From the NCBI RefSeq assembly GCF_016919175.1, contig NZ_JAFFPU010000074.1, positions 43,759-107,758 of the forward strand: 64,000 bases of DNA. Reading direction: 5' to 3'. The translations under genes were made by a program, and so were the position numbers. How positions within the stretch are numbered: position 1 is the first letter of the stretch; every line of letters starts with the position of its first letter. The notes beneath the pieces were generated by a model. It was given only the letters and a program-made list of their open reading frames with translations. It did no database searches and was not told where the DNA came from. This document shows, piece by piece, positions 44,689 to 55,109 of the stretch. The stretch comes from Leptospira ainlahdjerensis (lineage in GTDB: Bacteria; Spirochaetota; Leptospiria; Leptospirales; Leptospiraceae).

Positions 44689-45579
44689 TTAGGGAATGGA
44701 AACGAAGTTCCGAAAAATGGATTCTTTTTGAAAGGTCTTCCAGGAATAGACCTCATACGGACCGGAGGTCACCCAACCACGAAGTAGACTCGACCAATTC
44801 TTATCTCTAATCGATTTGAGAATCAAGATTACTTCCCCCGTTGTCTTCGGGGAGTTTTCAAAAACGAGTTTCTTCACGAATTCCCGATATCCAGCCGGTC
44901 CTAATTCCTTATAAAGAATGAACTGAACTTTCAGCGCTTTATTGTAAAAAGTCGGAGTCGCCGAAGCCGTCTTTGCTCGAAAATCAGGATCGAGCGGAAA
45001 ATCCTTTCCTCCCTGTAAATCCTCTTCCATGTTCCATTCTTCCGCCATCGAGATCAGCTCTTCCTTCGAAAGATTGATTTTCTTTTCCTTATAAAGAACG
45101 AACGGTAAAAAAGAAACAAGCCCCTCGCTCAACCAAGCGATATCGGCAAAATAAAAATGACCTAACTCATGAAAGAGAAGCGCGGGAAATCCGGGTGGAG
45201 CAAGGTCGGGCTCGAAAAAAATTCCCCTCACGGGTCCAAGATCACCCGAGATATTATTGAATCCCCCAACGCGAGTTCCGTTTAAAAAAACCTGATCTTG
45301 TAAAAAAAGGAGGACCTTGAATTTTTCCGAGGATTTCCGACCCTCAAATACGGGAGCGCTAGCCTCGTGGAATGAAATTCCTGAATAAGATTCTAAAGCC
45401 TTAAACAGATCTACGGTTTTGTGATACGCAAACTCGTTCCATTCTTTGTCCTTGGAAGAATTTCGAATCTCAAGAATCAATTCCCCTCTGGAAAGTGGAA
45501 TTCTTCGGATCCAGGAATTCTTTTCCGAAAACAGCTCGAAAGAAATTAGAATTAAAATTCCAAAAAAGAATTTATGCAC
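44689..45579 (-). CDS. Exported HEXXH peptidase-like protein between two phosphatases
   Basis: A 296-residue protein with a signal peptide (FFFGILILISFELFSEKNS). The motif ALLFHELGHFYFADIAWLSE contains HEXXH and a downstream Glu 11 residues later, which could be the third zinc ligand, as in gluzincin-like MA peptidases. A GFPALLF turn precedes it. The start is GTG at 45579, which overlaps the stop of the upstream phosphatase by 8 bp, so translation is coupled. It separates the two paralogous phosphatases; a sensory role or a substrate relation is a guess. Confidence 0.75.
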   Translation of the reverse strand: MHKFFFGILILISFELFSEKNSWIRRIPLSRGELILEIRNSSKDKEWNEFAYHKTVDLFKALESYSGISFHEASAPVFEGRKSSEKFKVLLFLQDQVFLNGTRVGGFNNISGDLGPVRGIFFEPDLAPPGFPALLFHELGHFYFADIAWLSEGLVSFLPFVLYKEKKINLSKEELISMAEEWNMEEDLQGGKDFPLDPDFRAKTASATPTFYNKALKVQFILYKELGPAGYREFVKKLVFENSPKTTGEVILILKSIRDKNWSSLLRGWVTSGPYEVYSWKTFQKESIFRNFVSIP

Positions 45580-48500
45580 GATCTCTTTCGATGAGTTTTA
45601 GGAGCCTTTCACCGTTTTGATTTCCCGGATCCAGATGCATGATTTGATTCGCAACCTCTTCGGCTAAATCGAACTGGTCCATCAGACGATAGATATCGGA
45701 AAGATTGATCAAGTTTGAAAGATTCTCCGGTTGAATTTCTTTAAGTTTCAAACTAGCGTGAAGTGCGTGATCGTATTTTCCGACTTTCTTGTTTGCTATT
45801 GAAAGATAGAACCAGTATTCATGTAGTCCCGGATCGGTTTTTAGATAATTATCCAAAACTTCAATCGCAGTCGTATAATCTTTTCCTTTGAAACTCAATA
45901 GACCGAGAAGTTTGTTGATCTTCTGATTAGCAGTGTCGTGCGTATAACCTGTCTTTAAGAGTTCGAGCGCTTGTTCGACTTTTCCATTCTTATAGAGTTG
46001 TTTTGCGTCCTCATAGATTACATCAGGATTGAGAGCGACTTCGATTCTATCTCCGCCGGTAAACATTTCATCGAGTTCGTCTTTTTTCTTTTCGAGCTGA
46101 AATTCTACTTTGAGCATCGAAAGGTCATCGGTCAGTTCGCCGTATTTTCGAATTTCGACTTCAATATCCTCTAGGTTTCCTTTTCCTTTTTCGACATTGC
46201 GTAAGAAAAGATTTTCATCCTCGTTGATCGTTCTTACGGTTTCTTCCGGAGTCAGATCGATATCGTCACGTCCGTCCGATCCAAGAATCAGAACGTCCCC
46301 CTTCTTCAATTCAAAAGTTCTAATTTGAAAATCGAACTCGGAATCCAATCCGAGTTTTCTAAGTTGCAAACCTTCTTCCAAAAAGCTGGCCTTCCCATCC
46401 CTATAAAGAACTGTGAAAGGATGTTCCGCATTGAAATAAAAACATTTTCCGGTTTCTTCCTCGATTAAGAAAATCGTCGCCGAGATTACCATACTTCCAT
46501 TGAAAGATTTAAAAACGGAATGAATCTCTTGATAAACTTCGCTCAACCATTCAGTCGGAGTTTTTTCTAAAATACGATTGTTTGCCGCTGATCGCGCCAT
46601 GATGGAATTCATGACAACTCCCATCACGAGGGCTCCACCGGCTCCTTGCATGGATTTACCCATAGCGTCACCGTTCATCGCCATCGTATAACGTTTATAA
46701 CTATCGGGAGTTCCTAAACGTAGATTCCCCGTAACGCAGATATCACCGCCTAAGTCGGAATGTTTTCCTCTAAATTCGAATTGTTTTTTCTGTTTGAGTA
46801 TAAAATCCGTATTTACGAGTTTCGACTTATTGGCGTTGTAAAAAAGAGGTTTCGCCAAAAGAGATGTAAGGAAGTAATCCCCATCCTGCTGAACTTTCAA
46901 CCTCTGGACTTCCTCCATCTTCTCCTGAACTTCTTGAGTCCTTTCTTTAACTTTTTCTTCGAGGTTTTCCGCGTAATCTTGCAATTCTCTTCTGGCTTGT
47001 TTAATCGAAGAAACCATCGAGTTGAACGAATCCGCTAAAAATCCGATCTCATCCCGAACCTTTACAGGAACCTGGACGTCCAGGTCGCCTTTATTTACTT
47101 TTTCCACACCGGAAAGTAAACTATTCAACGGATTCACAAGACTGCTTTTAAAAAAGAGCGGGAATAATACCAGAACAACGAAGATCACTACCAATAGAAT
47201 GATGGTTTGTTTTACGGAAGTCGGATGCATAAACTCTCGATACTTTTTATAAGAGAATCCGAGTTCGACAACCTGCTTCTTTGCGGGATTGTATTTCATA
47301 AAAGCTACGTGATGACCCATCCCATCCACACTTCTTCTGTAGTGTCTTGTTTCTGCCGGTTTGAAATAACTGAAGTATTTTAGAAATTCCGCTTTGAGCT
47401 CCTTGCCCGAAATTTCTTTTCCCTTCCAAGAACAGTCGTTTAAGTTTTTAAGAATTCCAGTTTTGAAGGATTCCAACTCTTTATTTTTTTCTAAATAGGA
47501 TCTTCCCTCTTCGCAGAATGATTCATGACGAAGCCCTTGAAGTTTGTTCGTATTCACGAACGCGTTCTTGTTGAGTTTTTCGGCGAGCGCTAAGAGTCCG
47601 ACCTTCAGCTCTTTCGTTTTTAAGGAAGAATTTTCTTTTACAAATTTATAGATCGCGTCTTTATAACCGGCAAAATATTCAGGCGAAGAATCTAAAATAC
47701 TTTTGAGATTCTCTCGAAAATTATCTTCTTTGAGACCGGCGATCTCCTCGTAGATCAGTGTATTTTGTAAGTCGACCTTTACGAGAGAGAGATCCAAAGC
47801 ATATTTTGGATCATAATCGTTCGTGACCAATTCTCCGCTCTTTTCATCGTAGCGCAAAATATATTGAACTTCGTCGTTTGTACGACCGCTTTCTAAAACT
47901 CTTTCACTATTTACAAGGTGAAGACTATCGTATTCCGATTCTTTGTCTTGGTTAGAGATAAAAACGAGCGCTTGCATGATCAAACAAATCGTAAAAAGGG
48001 TAATACCCACAATCTTAACCATGAAAGTGGTGCGTTCTGTACTGTTATTTATAAAAACGATTGCGACGACTGAAAAGGCAGCGATAAAGAAAATCAGAGT
48101 CGATGTCATGTATGTCGATCGGTCCATGACACCGTCTCTACTCAAAACGTTGGCTATGTTCGGATAAAAAGCGGCTATCATAAAGCCGACTGCGAAAAGA
48201 AAAATTGCGAAACGTTTTTTATCCTTGTCGGTAATGATTCTCCAAATTGGTACAATAATAAAGGCGATTACGGAGTAAAAAGCGATACTAAAAGCAAGAT
48301 ATCTGCTCGAAGCGAGCGCGTTAAAATCCCAGTGGTGCGCGGTGAAGTGATAAATTTTTTCGGAAATATACGTTAAATAGATAAAAGCACATGCCACAAA
48401 AAAACTAAAAACATGTTGGGAATATAACAACCAAGTTCCTAATTTCTTATTATAATTGCTTGGATAACGGATAAAAAATTGAGTAAAATGAGTAATGGCC

Positions 48501-48754
48501 GGCAGAATCAATCCTCCGGTCAACCACCGATGATACGCCGCTAACGGGTGATAATAGAACGCCGCAAGAAAGTAGCCGATCTCAAAAAATCCAAGGATAA
48601 AAAATCCGATTCCGAGATGATAGGTTGCAACGGTCTTTCTTCTTAAACTAATAAAGAAGACTGCGAGGAAAAAAGTCGTAAATGTTACTAATAGACTTCC
48701 AAAAGAATAATAGTTGAAGAGAATCAAATCTGATCTCAGAAAATCTAATCCCAT
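45572..48754 (-). CDS. 7TM-HAMP-SpoIIE (PP2C) phosphatase with TPR domain, paralogue
   Basis: A 1060-residue paralogue of the protein at 41302-44502, with the same layout: 7TM sensor, periplasmic part, membrane segment, HAMP (LNSLLSGVEKVNKGDLDVQV), coiled coil, SpoIIE PP2C (HSDLGGDICVTGNLRLGTPD, AMNGDAMGKSMQGAGGALVM, LILGSDGRDDIDL, DDLSMLKVEF) and C-terminal TPR. All the metal-binding Asp positions are kept. The two copies are about two-thirds identical by eye in the phosphatase region and differ more in the periplasmic part, which suggests different signals. The upstream start is at ATG 48754. The next gene downstream overlaps by 8 bp. Confidence 0.9.
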   Translation of the reverse strand: MGLDFLRSDLILFNYYSFGSLLVTFTTFFLAVFFISLRRKTVATYHLGIGFFILGFFEIGYFLAAFYYHPLAAYHRWLTGGLILPAITHFTQFFIRYPSNYNKKLGTWLLYSQHVFSFFVACAFIYLTYISEKIYHFTAHHWDFNALASSRYLAFSIAFYSVIAFIIVPIWRIITDKDKKRFAIFLFAVGFMIAAFYPNIANVLSRDGVMDRSTYMTSTLIFFIAAFSVVAIVFINNSTERTTFMVKIVGITLFTICLIMQALVFISNQDKESEYDSLHLVNSERVLESGRTNDEVQYILRYDEKSGELVTNDYDPKYALDLSLVKVDLQNTLIYEEIAGLKEDNFRENLKSILDSSPEYFAGYKDAIYKFVKENSSLKTKELKVGLLALAEKLNKNAFVNTNKLQGLRHESFCEEGRSYLEKNKELESFKTGILKNLNDCSWKGKEISGKELKAEFLKYFSYFKPAETRHYRRSVDGMGHHVAFMKYNPAKKQVVELGFSYKKYREFMHPTSVKQTIILLVVIFVVLVLFPLFFKSSLVNPLNSLLSGVEKVNKGDLDVQVPVKVRDEIGFLADSFNSMVSSIKQARRELQDYAENLEEKVKERTQEVQEKMEEVQRLKVQQDGDYFLTSLLAKPLFYNANKSKLVNTDFILKQKKQFEFRGKHSDLGGDICVTGNLRLGTPDSYKRYTMAMNGDAMGKSMQGAGGALVMGVVMNSIMARSAANNRILEKTPTEWLSEVYQEIHSVFKSFNGSMVISATIFLIEEETGKCFYFNAEHPFTVLYRDGKASFLEEGLQLRKLGLDSEFDFQIRTFELKKGDVLILGSDGRDDIDLTPEETVRTINEDENLFLRNVEKGKGNLEDIEVEIRKYGELTDDLSMLKVEFQLEKKKDELDEMFTGGDRIEVALNPDVIYEDAKQLYKNGKVEQALELLKTGYTHDTANQKINKLLGLLSFKGKDYTTAIEVLDNYLKTDPGLHEYWFYLSIANKKVGKYDHALHASLKLKEIQPENLSNLINLSDIYRLMDQFDLAEEVANQIMHLDPGNQNGERLLKLIERDRA

Positions 48755-48832
48755 AATCTCCAGTCCGTCTTTTTAATTCTATATTTTGTTCGAAAAAGCA
48801 CGGGTTTAATCAAAAATCTCGAAAACGGTTTC

Positions 48833-48872
<40 letters not shown>

Positions 48873-48894
48873 CGATTCAAAAGAGTTTTCCCAA

Positions 48895-50178
48895 ATGGCC
48901 GTTTTTGAAAAGCTAAGATCCCTTAATACCAAGATTTCCGGACATTTAAGGGAAAAACTTTGGCTAAAAATTCTCATCGGAATGGCGGCCGGCGTTCTTG
49001 CGGGCACTTTGCTCGGAACCGATGTATCTCTCTTCAGTAGAGATGTCGCTCAACTTACTACTTCTTGGCTTGTTATTCCCGGGCTCGTGTTCATCAGCCT
49101 TTTGCAGATGATCATGGTTCCTTTAATCTTCTCTTCTATTATTCTCGGAATTTGTTCAGCCGAAAATCTGGAGAACGTAAAAAAACTTGGAATAAGAACG
49201 GTTATTTATTTTGTTTTAACCACGTTCGCAGCCGTTGCGATCGGAATTTTTTTAGCGACTTGGTTGGAACCCGGAAAATCGGCGATTCGTCTAGAACATC
49301 TTCAAAGTTCCAAAATTCCTTCTCCGGTCGCAATCCCAAGTTTGGATAAATATCCAGAACTCTTAATGTCCTTTTTTCCGAAAAACCCGGTACTTTCTAT
49401 TACTCAGGGAGAAATGTTAAACGTCATCGTTTTTTCTTGTTTGATCGGAATCGCGATTCTTTCCGTTTCAAAGGAACTTTCAAAACCGATTTTAGAAATT
49501 CTGAATTCGATTTTTCAAATCAGTATGAAAATTGTAAACTGGGCTATGGGTTTAACGCCCTTCGCGGTTTTCGGTCTCATGGCAAAAGCAATTTCCTCAA
49601 TCGGTATGGAACTTCTTCTTACGCTGGGAATGTATATGAGTACGGTTTTGCTCGGATTGATTTCTGTTCTGGCAATGTATTCTATCATTCTCATTATAGT
49701 CGCGAGAAGGAACCCAATCGATTTTTTCAAAAAAATTGCAAGTCTCCAATTACTTGCTTTCTCTACCTCAAGTTCCGCCGCAGTGATGCCGGTCTCGATT
49801 CAGACCGCTACCGAAGGATTAGGAGTAAAAAAGAACATTGCGGAATTTATCATTCCGGTCGGCGCCACCGTAAACATGGACGGAACAGCATTATATCAAG
49901 CGGTGGCATCCATCTTCTTAGCTCAGTATTATGGAATTAACCTTGGACCGACACAACTCGTCTTTCTTTTGTTTACGACAGTAGGCGCTTCCATCGGAAC
50001 TCCAAGTACGCCAGGCATTGGAATCGTAATTTTAGCGACCATTCTCGCTGGGTTAGGAATCCCGCCGGAAGGAATCGGAATCATCCTAGGAGTGGATCGC
50101 TTTTTGGATATGTGCAGAACGACAATCAATGTCACTGGCGACATTACAGCGGCCTGTGTGATGGACAAATTGACCTGA
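48895..50178 (+). CDS. Dicarboxylate/amino acid:cation symporter (DAACS/SLC1 type)
   Basis: A 427-residue inner-membrane transporter, eight membrane helices plus two re-entrant loops, for glutamate, aspartate or C4-dicarboxylates with Na+ or H+. Signature regions are STSSSAAVMPVSIQTATEGLGVK (HP1 serine-rich motif), PVGATVNMDGTALYQ, and GASIGTPSTPGIGIVILATIL (HP2) with a final DRFLDMCRTTINVTGD. It is followed immediately by a MATE exporter gene, start TTG directly after the stop. Confidence 0.93.
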   Translation: MAVFEKLRSLNTKISGHLREKLWLKILIGMAAGVLAGTLLGTDVSLFSRDVAQLTTSWLVIPGLVFISLLQMIMVPLIFSSIILGICSAENLENVKKLGIRTVIYFVLTTFAAVAIGIFLATWLEPGKSAIRLEHLQSSKIPSPVAIPSLDKYPELLMSFFPKNPVLSITQGEMLNVIVFSCLIGIAILSVSKELSKPILEILNSIFQISMKIVNWAMGLTPFAVFGLMAKAISSIGMELLLTLGMYMSTVLLGLISVLAMYSIILIIVARRNPIDFFKKIASLQLLAFSTSSSAAVMPVSIQTATEGLGVKKNIAEFIIPVGATVNMDGTALYQAVASIFLAQYYGINLGPTQLVFLLFTTVGASIGTPSTPGIGIVILATILAGLGIPPEGIGIILGVDRFLDMCRTTINVTGDITAACVMDKLT

Positions 50179-51519
50179 TTGAAATCTAAATTTTATAAAC
50201 TCACCTTTTACAACATTCTCGCGAACATCACCGTTCCTTTAACCGGATTGGTGGACACCGCTATATTAGGAAATTTAGATACACATATCTTTATGGCCGG
50301 CGCGGCGTTATCCGGAATTCTTTTCGATTTTATCTTTTGGATGTTCGGATTTTTAAGAATGGGAACCACGGGTCTAACCGCACAAGCCTCCGGAGAAAAG
50401 AATGAAAAAGAATCTCTCTTTATTCTCATTCGATCCATTTGTTTAGCGTGTTTTTTTGGGATCGGAATTCTTCTTCTTTCTCCTTGGATCAAAGAATTCG
50501 GATTTAGAATTTTAGAAGGAGAATCCTCCGTAAAATCAGCTGGTATTACTTATTTCGATGCAAGAATTCCCGGCTCGATCGCCGTTCTTTGCAATTACGT
50601 TTTTACCGGTTGGTTTTTAGGAAGGGAGAAAAGTTCTTACGTCCTCATCGCAACCGTCATTGCAAATGGAATCAATATCCTTTTAGACGCTTATTTTATT
50701 CTGGAGTTAGGTTGGGAAGCTTACGGCGCAGGCCTCGCAACAACGATCAGTCAGTTTGGAATGTTATCTGTTTTTATACTTCTGTTTCTTCGAAAATGGA
50801 AACAAACCTCTTCGTTCGAGCTTTCTTGGATCCGAGAAAGGGCCCTACTTTCAGTTTCCGGTTTTTCTTCGCTCCTTCATCTAAACAGAGACATTTTTTT
50901 AAGAACTCTCTTCCTCATCGTAACGTTTAGTCTGTTTCGAAATTTCAGTTCGGAAGCTGGAACCGAAATATTGGCGGCCAATTCGATTCTTCTGCAATTG
51001 ATTCTTGTGAGCGCTTATTTGGTTGATGGGGCGGCTCTTTCTACGGAAAGTTTAGCAGGTAATCTTTATGCTGAAAAAAACTGGAAGGATTTGAAATCCC
51101 TTCTCTCTTTGGCGCTTTCCGTGAGTTTCCTTTTTACTACGAGCTTCTTAATTTTTCTCTTTCAATTTCCGAAAATGACTTTCGGACTGATTACAAAAAG
51201 TTCGGAAATACTTTCCATTATACGAAATTATCAATTCTGGCTCATTCCCGTTTTGGAAATCGGAACCGTAGCTTTTATTCTCGACGGTTTTTTTATCGGC
51301 TTAACTCAAGGGAGAATTCTGAGAAACTCCATGCTTTTCAGTACGACCATGTTCTTTTTGCCGATTGCATATTTTGGAAAAGTCACAAAAAGCAATCATC
51401 TCCTTTGGCTCGCCCTAACCATGCTTATGATCGGAAGGGCATTTACACTTTCGATACAGGCCAAAAGGGTTTTTAGAAATGCGCGGGAATCCGCTATTCT
51501 TTTGCCGAGAGAGAGTTAA
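50179..51519 (+). CDS. MATE-family efflux transporter (DinF-like)
   Basis: A 446-residue, 12-helix membrane protein. The N-terminal FYNILANITVPLTGLVDTAILG and the repeat GMLSVFIL around halves fit MATE, DinF subgroup: cation-driven export of small compounds. The start is a TTG abutting the stop of the symporter gene, so they are one transcript. Substrate unknown. Confidence 0.87.
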   Translation: MKSKFYKLTFYNILANITVPLTGLVDTAILGNLDTHIFMAGAALSGILFDFIFWMFGFLRMGTTGLTAQASGEKNEKESLFILIRSICLACFFGIGILLLSPWIKEFGFRILEGESSVKSAGITYFDARIPGSIAVLCNYVFTGWFLGREKSSYVLIATVIANGINILLDAYFILELGWEAYGAGLATTISQFGMLSVFILLFLRKWKQTSSFELSWIRERALLSVSGFSSLLHLNRDIFLRTLFLIVTFSLFRNFSSEAGTEILAANSILLQLILVSAYLVDGAALSTESLAGNLYAEKNWKDLKSLLSLALSVSFLFTTSFLIFLFQFPKMTFGLITKSSEILSIIRNYQFWLIPVLEIGTVAFILDGFFIGLTQGRILRNSMLFSTTMFFLPIAYFGKVTKSNHLLWLALTMLMIGRAFTLSIQAKRVFRNARESAILLPRES

Positions 51520-51560
51520 GCCGATAAAAAAATCGTATTACGAACCGAATACGTTAGACA

Positions 51561-52976
51561 TCATTCAAAACTAACCTGAATTTCAGAAGGAATGGATTTC
51601 CATTCTTCCGAATTTCGGCTTTTGTAAAAAATCGGAGAAACGATGTCCTCCCAATTTTCTCCCCGAAACAAATCCAAACTTTCTTCCCCTTTTTTAAAGA
51701 CACGGGAGGATTCATCCGAAGCGGGTTTTACGTTTTGAATCGGAGCCCATCCGAAACCGGGAATATAGAATTCTAAAGTTTCTTTAAACGTAACCGAATC
51801 CTTTTCGGCTCTGGTTGCCGAATATAAGGAACGAACTGGAATTCCAGAATCGATTAAGTTCCTTTTCAAAGCGGGAATCGAATTTCGAAACAACCTCGCA
51901 TCGAAAACCTTATCCACATAGTATGAATTCTTTTGCTTTTCGAGCGGTTCTCCCTTTAGAAAGGGCTTGATATCGTCTCCGATTCTTTCCTTCTTTTCGA
52001 GAAAGTCGTCCGTAACGTAGTAACGTATATTTTGAGTTCTAACTTCGAAAGAATATTCTAAGGTCTGGGTTCCTTTTTTATCGTCCACTCCGAGATTTTT
52101 TACAAAGGCTCTTCCATTTCCGATAAAATCCTGTTTGAATCCGGATTCTCCCATCTTTAGATTTCGAACCCTTTGGTGTTCCGTAGTTGGAGGTTGAAAA
52201 AGACCGAGCATTCCTCCGGCAATCGAAAGTTCGTTCAAAGAAAAAGTAAGTTTCACTTTTACCTGATGGGTTGTTTCACCCGACGCGATAAAACGATCCG
52301 TTTCCACAAAAGAAACTCGTCTCACTTCTTTACCCGTACGATCAACGACGTAGATTCTGCTTCCTAAAAAAACCATCCCTCTGATTTCTTTCGAAGGAGT
52401 TTTGACGGAACCCGTAATGGCTCCGTTATTCGGATTGTACCGGTAGATATTTCCATCGGAAGAATCTGAAATCCAAAGTGAATCCCTCGCAAAAACGAGA
52501 TCTTTCGGTTGCGCCCTATCCGTAAGAAAACCTCCGATGATCCTTCCGGTTGCCTTATCTAGAATGGAAATTTTTCCATTCTCCTGATCGAGAATGTATA
52601 AAAGGGAATCTTGGCTTGCGATGCCTCCGATTTTCTCGATCGGAACCGAAATACGTTCCGTTACTCCGCCAGTATTCGGTTCTACTTTGAGAATGAGTTT
52701 CCTAGATGCGATGTAGATCCTACCCTCTCTCGGATCAAAATTGATTCCGGTTAGAAATGGAATGTTTAACGGAAACGATTCCTGTCTTCCGGAAGGATCG
52801 ACACGATACAAAGAACGTTGTGAAGAATCGATGTACCAAAAGTTAGTACCGTCGTAGGTAAATCCATACGCATTGTCCGTAAGTTTGATTTCCTGATCCT
52901 GCGCGAATATCGGAAATGAAAAGAAATATCCGAGTAAAATTAAATACCTGAAAAAACTGACTTGAGTGAAATCCAT
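51561..52976 (-). CDS. Exported beta-propeller protein with degenerate transglutaminase-like domain
   Basis: A 471-residue protein with a signal peptide ([19 protein letters not shown]). Residues about 28-220 are NHL/YVTN-like propeller repeats ([37 protein letters not shown]). The C-terminal half (about 270-470) ends in [20 protein letters not shown] and [17 protein letters not shown], which resembles the end of a transglutaminase core (GIPaR ... HxWxE-yipg-GW). The catalytic Cys and His are not visible at the expected places. It starts 37 bp inside the site-2 protease gene. Confidence 0.7.
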   Translation of the reverse strand: MDFTQVSFFRYLILLGYFFSFPIFAQDQEIKLTDNAYGFTYDGTNFWYIDSSQRSLYRVDPSGRQESFPLNIPFLTGINFDPREGRIYIASRKLILKVEPNTGGVTERISVPIEKIGGIASQDSLLYILDQENGKISILDKATGRIIGGFLTDRAQPKDLVFARDSLWISDSSDGNIYRYNPNNGAITGSVKTPSKEIRGMVFLGSRIYVVDRTGKEVRRVSFVETDRFIASGETTHQVKVKLTFSLNELSIAGGMLGLFQPPTTEHQRVRNLKMGESGFKQDFIGNGRAFVKNLGVDDKKGTQTLEYSFEVRTQNIRYYVTDDFLEKKERIGDDIKPFLKGEPLEKQKNSYYVDKVFDARLFRNSIPALKRNLIDSGIPVRSLYSATRAEKDSVTFKETLEFYIPGFGWAPIQNVKPASDESSRVFKKGEESLDLFRGENWEDIVSPIFYKSRNSEEWKSIPSEIQVSFE

Positions 52977-53866
52977 AGCTCCTCTGCAAGACCGGGTTTA
53001 TTTATATCAGTTCCAAGTTGAATCGGCGACGGTACAAAAATAAGAATCAGCGAGAATAAAATCAATATACCGCCGATTTTCCGAAATCGATCCAGAGGAA
53101 CTACCGGGTCAGGGACAAACGGGTGTTCTACCTTTATGATGAAATAAATGAGAAAACCCCACAACAACCATGAGAAATTCCAAAAACATAAAAGTAAAAA
53201 CCCTGTAAAAAGATAATAAATCCACTTCCGATATTTTTCACCAAAAACGGAATAAATTACGTGCCCTCCATCCAACTGACCAAAGGGAAGAAGATTGATC
53301 GCGGTGACAAGCAGACCGACCCAACCCGCCCGCGCAAGAGGATGAATCCAAACGTCTTGAATCGAAGAATCAAAAGGTCCATGAACCCATTGATTTACAA
53401 AAATGGTAAAAAGAGACTCTCCGAAGGAAATAACTCCAGGATTTCCTTTTAACGATTCCATAGGTACCAGCGAGGACCAATAAATTCCGAGAATGTAACA
53501 AGGAACGGAAAGAATCAAGCTCATCAGAGGTCCCCAAATGCCGATGTCGAAGAGTTGTTTTTTGTTTCGAATGGGTTCCAGAATTCTGATCACGGCGCCC
53601 ATTGTTCCGATTGGTCCAAACGGAATCGGAATAAAGTAAGGCCAAGTCGCTTTAACACCGTAATGACGTGCGGCCAAATAATGACCCATTTCGTGCGCCA
53701 AAAGAATTGTGATTAAAGAGAGGGAATAAGGAAGTCTAAGATAAAATAATTCTTTTATATAGTGCACAGGTAAAAAAGGAATCTCAAAGAACTCACTCTG
53801 AAAAGTCAGAGTCAAAAAAGTGAGGATAAACAGGATTAAGTGCGTTGAAAATCTGGACTGGTTCAA
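52940..53866 (-). CDS. Site-2 protease family metalloprotease (M50)
   Basis: A 308-residue intramembrane zinc protease. The catalytic [13 protein letters not shown] is in the second hydrophobic region, and [14 protein letters not shown] supplies the second zinc-ligand Asp (DG motif), as in the SpoIVFB/Rip1 group. About six membrane segments; no PDZ domain is seen. The start is TTG at 53866. The gene downstream overlaps by 37 bp. It may cleave a membrane-bound anti-sigma factor or signal protein. Confidence 0.9.
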   Translation of the reverse strand: MNQSRFSTHLILFILTFLTLTFQSEFFEIPFLPVHYIKELFYLRLPYSLSLITILLAHEMGHYLAARHYGVKATWPYFIPIPFGPIGTMGAVIRILEPIRNKKQLFDIGIWGPLMSLILSVPCYILGIYWSSLVPMESLKGNPGVISFGESLFTIFVNQWVHGPFDSSIQDVWIHPLARAGWVGLLVTAINLLPFGQLDGGHVIYSVFGEKYRKWIYYLFTGFLLLCFWNFSWLLWGFLIYFIIKVEHPFVPDPVVPLDRFRKIGGILILFSLILIFVPSPIQLGTDINKPGLAEELWISLKSVFSGI

Positions 53867-53955
53867 TCGTTATTCTATTCTTCTTGGAAAGAATCCTCTT
53901 TACATGGTATTGCGAATTTTTAGCCTCTTACTAATCAGGGCCCGGAGAGAATCAC

Positions 53956-54672
53956 TTGTTTGAAAATATTAAATTTATTAAGAAGTATGACCCAGCCGCT
54001 AAATCGTATTTGGAAATCGTACTTTGTTATCCGGGTCTTCACGCTCTCTGGTTCCATAAGGTGGCTCATCTTCTCTATCGGATGAGACTCTCTCTTATCC
54101 CAAGGATGATCAATACTTTTTCCAGATTCATCACTGGAATAGACATTCATCCCGGAGCGCAGATTGCGAACGGGATTATGATCGATCACGGACATGGAAT
54201 CGTAATCGGGGAAACAGCAACTATCGCCAAAGGATGTCTTATCTATCAAGGTGTGACTTTGGGTGGAACCGGCAAAGAATCAGGGAAACGTCATCCGTCA
54301 TTGCTCGAAAACGTCGTCGTCGGGGCAGGTGCCAAAATACTAGGAAATATCACGATCGGAAAAAACGTTCGTGTCGGCGCCGGCTCGGTTGTCATGAGGG
54401 ACGTACCGAACGATACGACCGTGGTCGGAATTCCCGCGAAGATAGTTCGTTCTAAAATGCCGATCGGCGAAGAAGGCGAGCACATGCTCGATCACAACGA
54501 AATTCCCGATCCGGTCGCAAGAGTTTTTTCCATTCTTCTCGAAAGAATAGAAACTCTTCAAAAGGAGGTCCATTCCATAAATCAGATCGGTGGAAATCAA
54601 ATTCGTCCTAACTACGGAAAGGACAACCTAGAAGAAATCCTGGACGAATTCATTCATGGTAGTGGAATCTAA
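53956..54672 (+). CDS. cysE: Serine O-acetyltransferase
   Basis: A 238-residue enzyme that acetylates serine to O-acetylserine, the carbon skeleton for cysteine. After a helical N-terminal part (LHALWFHKVAHLLYRMRL), left-handed beta-helix hexapeptides follow: GAQIANGIMIDHGHGIVIGET, YQGVTLGGTGKESGKRHP, GAGAKILGNITIGKNVRVGAG and VPNDTTVVGIPAKIV. The short N-terminus fits the EpsC/CysE subtype. The start is TTG with GGAGAG seven bases upstream. The organism's other sulfur enzyme in the window is at 6648. Confidence 0.93.
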   Translation: MFENIKFIKKYDPAAKSYLEIVLCYPGLHALWFHKVAHLLYRMRLSLIPRMINTFSRFITGIDIHPGAQIANGIMIDHGHGIVIGETATIAKGCLIYQGVTLGGTGKESGKRHPSLLENVVVGAGAKILGNITIGKNVRVGAGSVVMRDVPNDTTVVGIPAKIVRSKMPIGEEGEHMLDHNEIPDPVARVFSILLERIETLQKEVHSINQIGGNQIRPNYGKDNLEEILDEFIHGSGI

Positions 54673-54789
54673 AACTAAGTTCGGCTAAGCCGATTTTCAA
54701 AACTTTTTCAAAAAGATTCCGCGCCTTCGAGAGTAAAAAGAAATTTCGGAATTGATTTTTTTGATTCACGGAATTCTCATATCAAGCCT

Positions 54790-55047
54790 ATGAAAAAGAA
54801 AATTCTTTCCTTGGTGCTATTCTTAATTTTTTCGTTCGGAATTTTTGATTGTAATTTGCTCGTTTCAAACGAGCAAATGTGTTCGAAAGATATGGAAGAA
54901 TTCGATAAGTGTTTGCCTACACTTCTTCTTGTTATCCCCGGGTGTGTAGATTCGAGTCTCAACACTTGCGGAATCGCGGTTGTGGAAACCGCCAAAGAAA
55001 TCTGTCGTGGAAGAATGAAACAGGATAACTGTAGGGCGCACCGTTAA
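54790..55047 (+). CDS. Small cysteine-rich lipoprotein
   Basis: An 85-residue protein with a lipobox-like signal (LSLVLFLIFSFGIFDC) and Cys at about residue 21. The mature 65 residues have six more Cys (MCSKDMEEFDKC, GCVDSSLNTCG, ICRG, NCRAH), likely disulfide-bonded. No family is recognised. Monocistronic, closed by a strong terminator. Confidence 0.78.
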   Translation: MKKKILSLVLFLIFSFGIFDCNLLVSNEQMCSKDMEEFDKCLPTLLLVIPGCVDSSLNTCGIAVVETAKEICRGRMKQDNCRAHR

Positions 55048-55053
55048 AACCTA

Positions 55054-55079
55054 AAACCCCGTGACAATTCACGGGGTTT
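55054..55079 (+). terminator. Terminator after the Cys-rich lipoprotein
   Basis: An 11-bp perfect stem (AAACCCCGTGA with TCACGGGGTTT) around CAAT, seven bases past the stop. The T run is short (TTT), so it also fits a terminator acting from the other side for the rlpA gene. Confidence 0.75.
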
Positions 55080-55109
55080 GGCTCCGAGGAAGCACCGTTT
55101 ATAAGAATC

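Noticed and set aside
54681..54693. TCGGCTAAGCCGA palindrome after cysE
   Set aside because: The loop is a single base, so it does not form a normal terminator, and no T tract follows at the right place.
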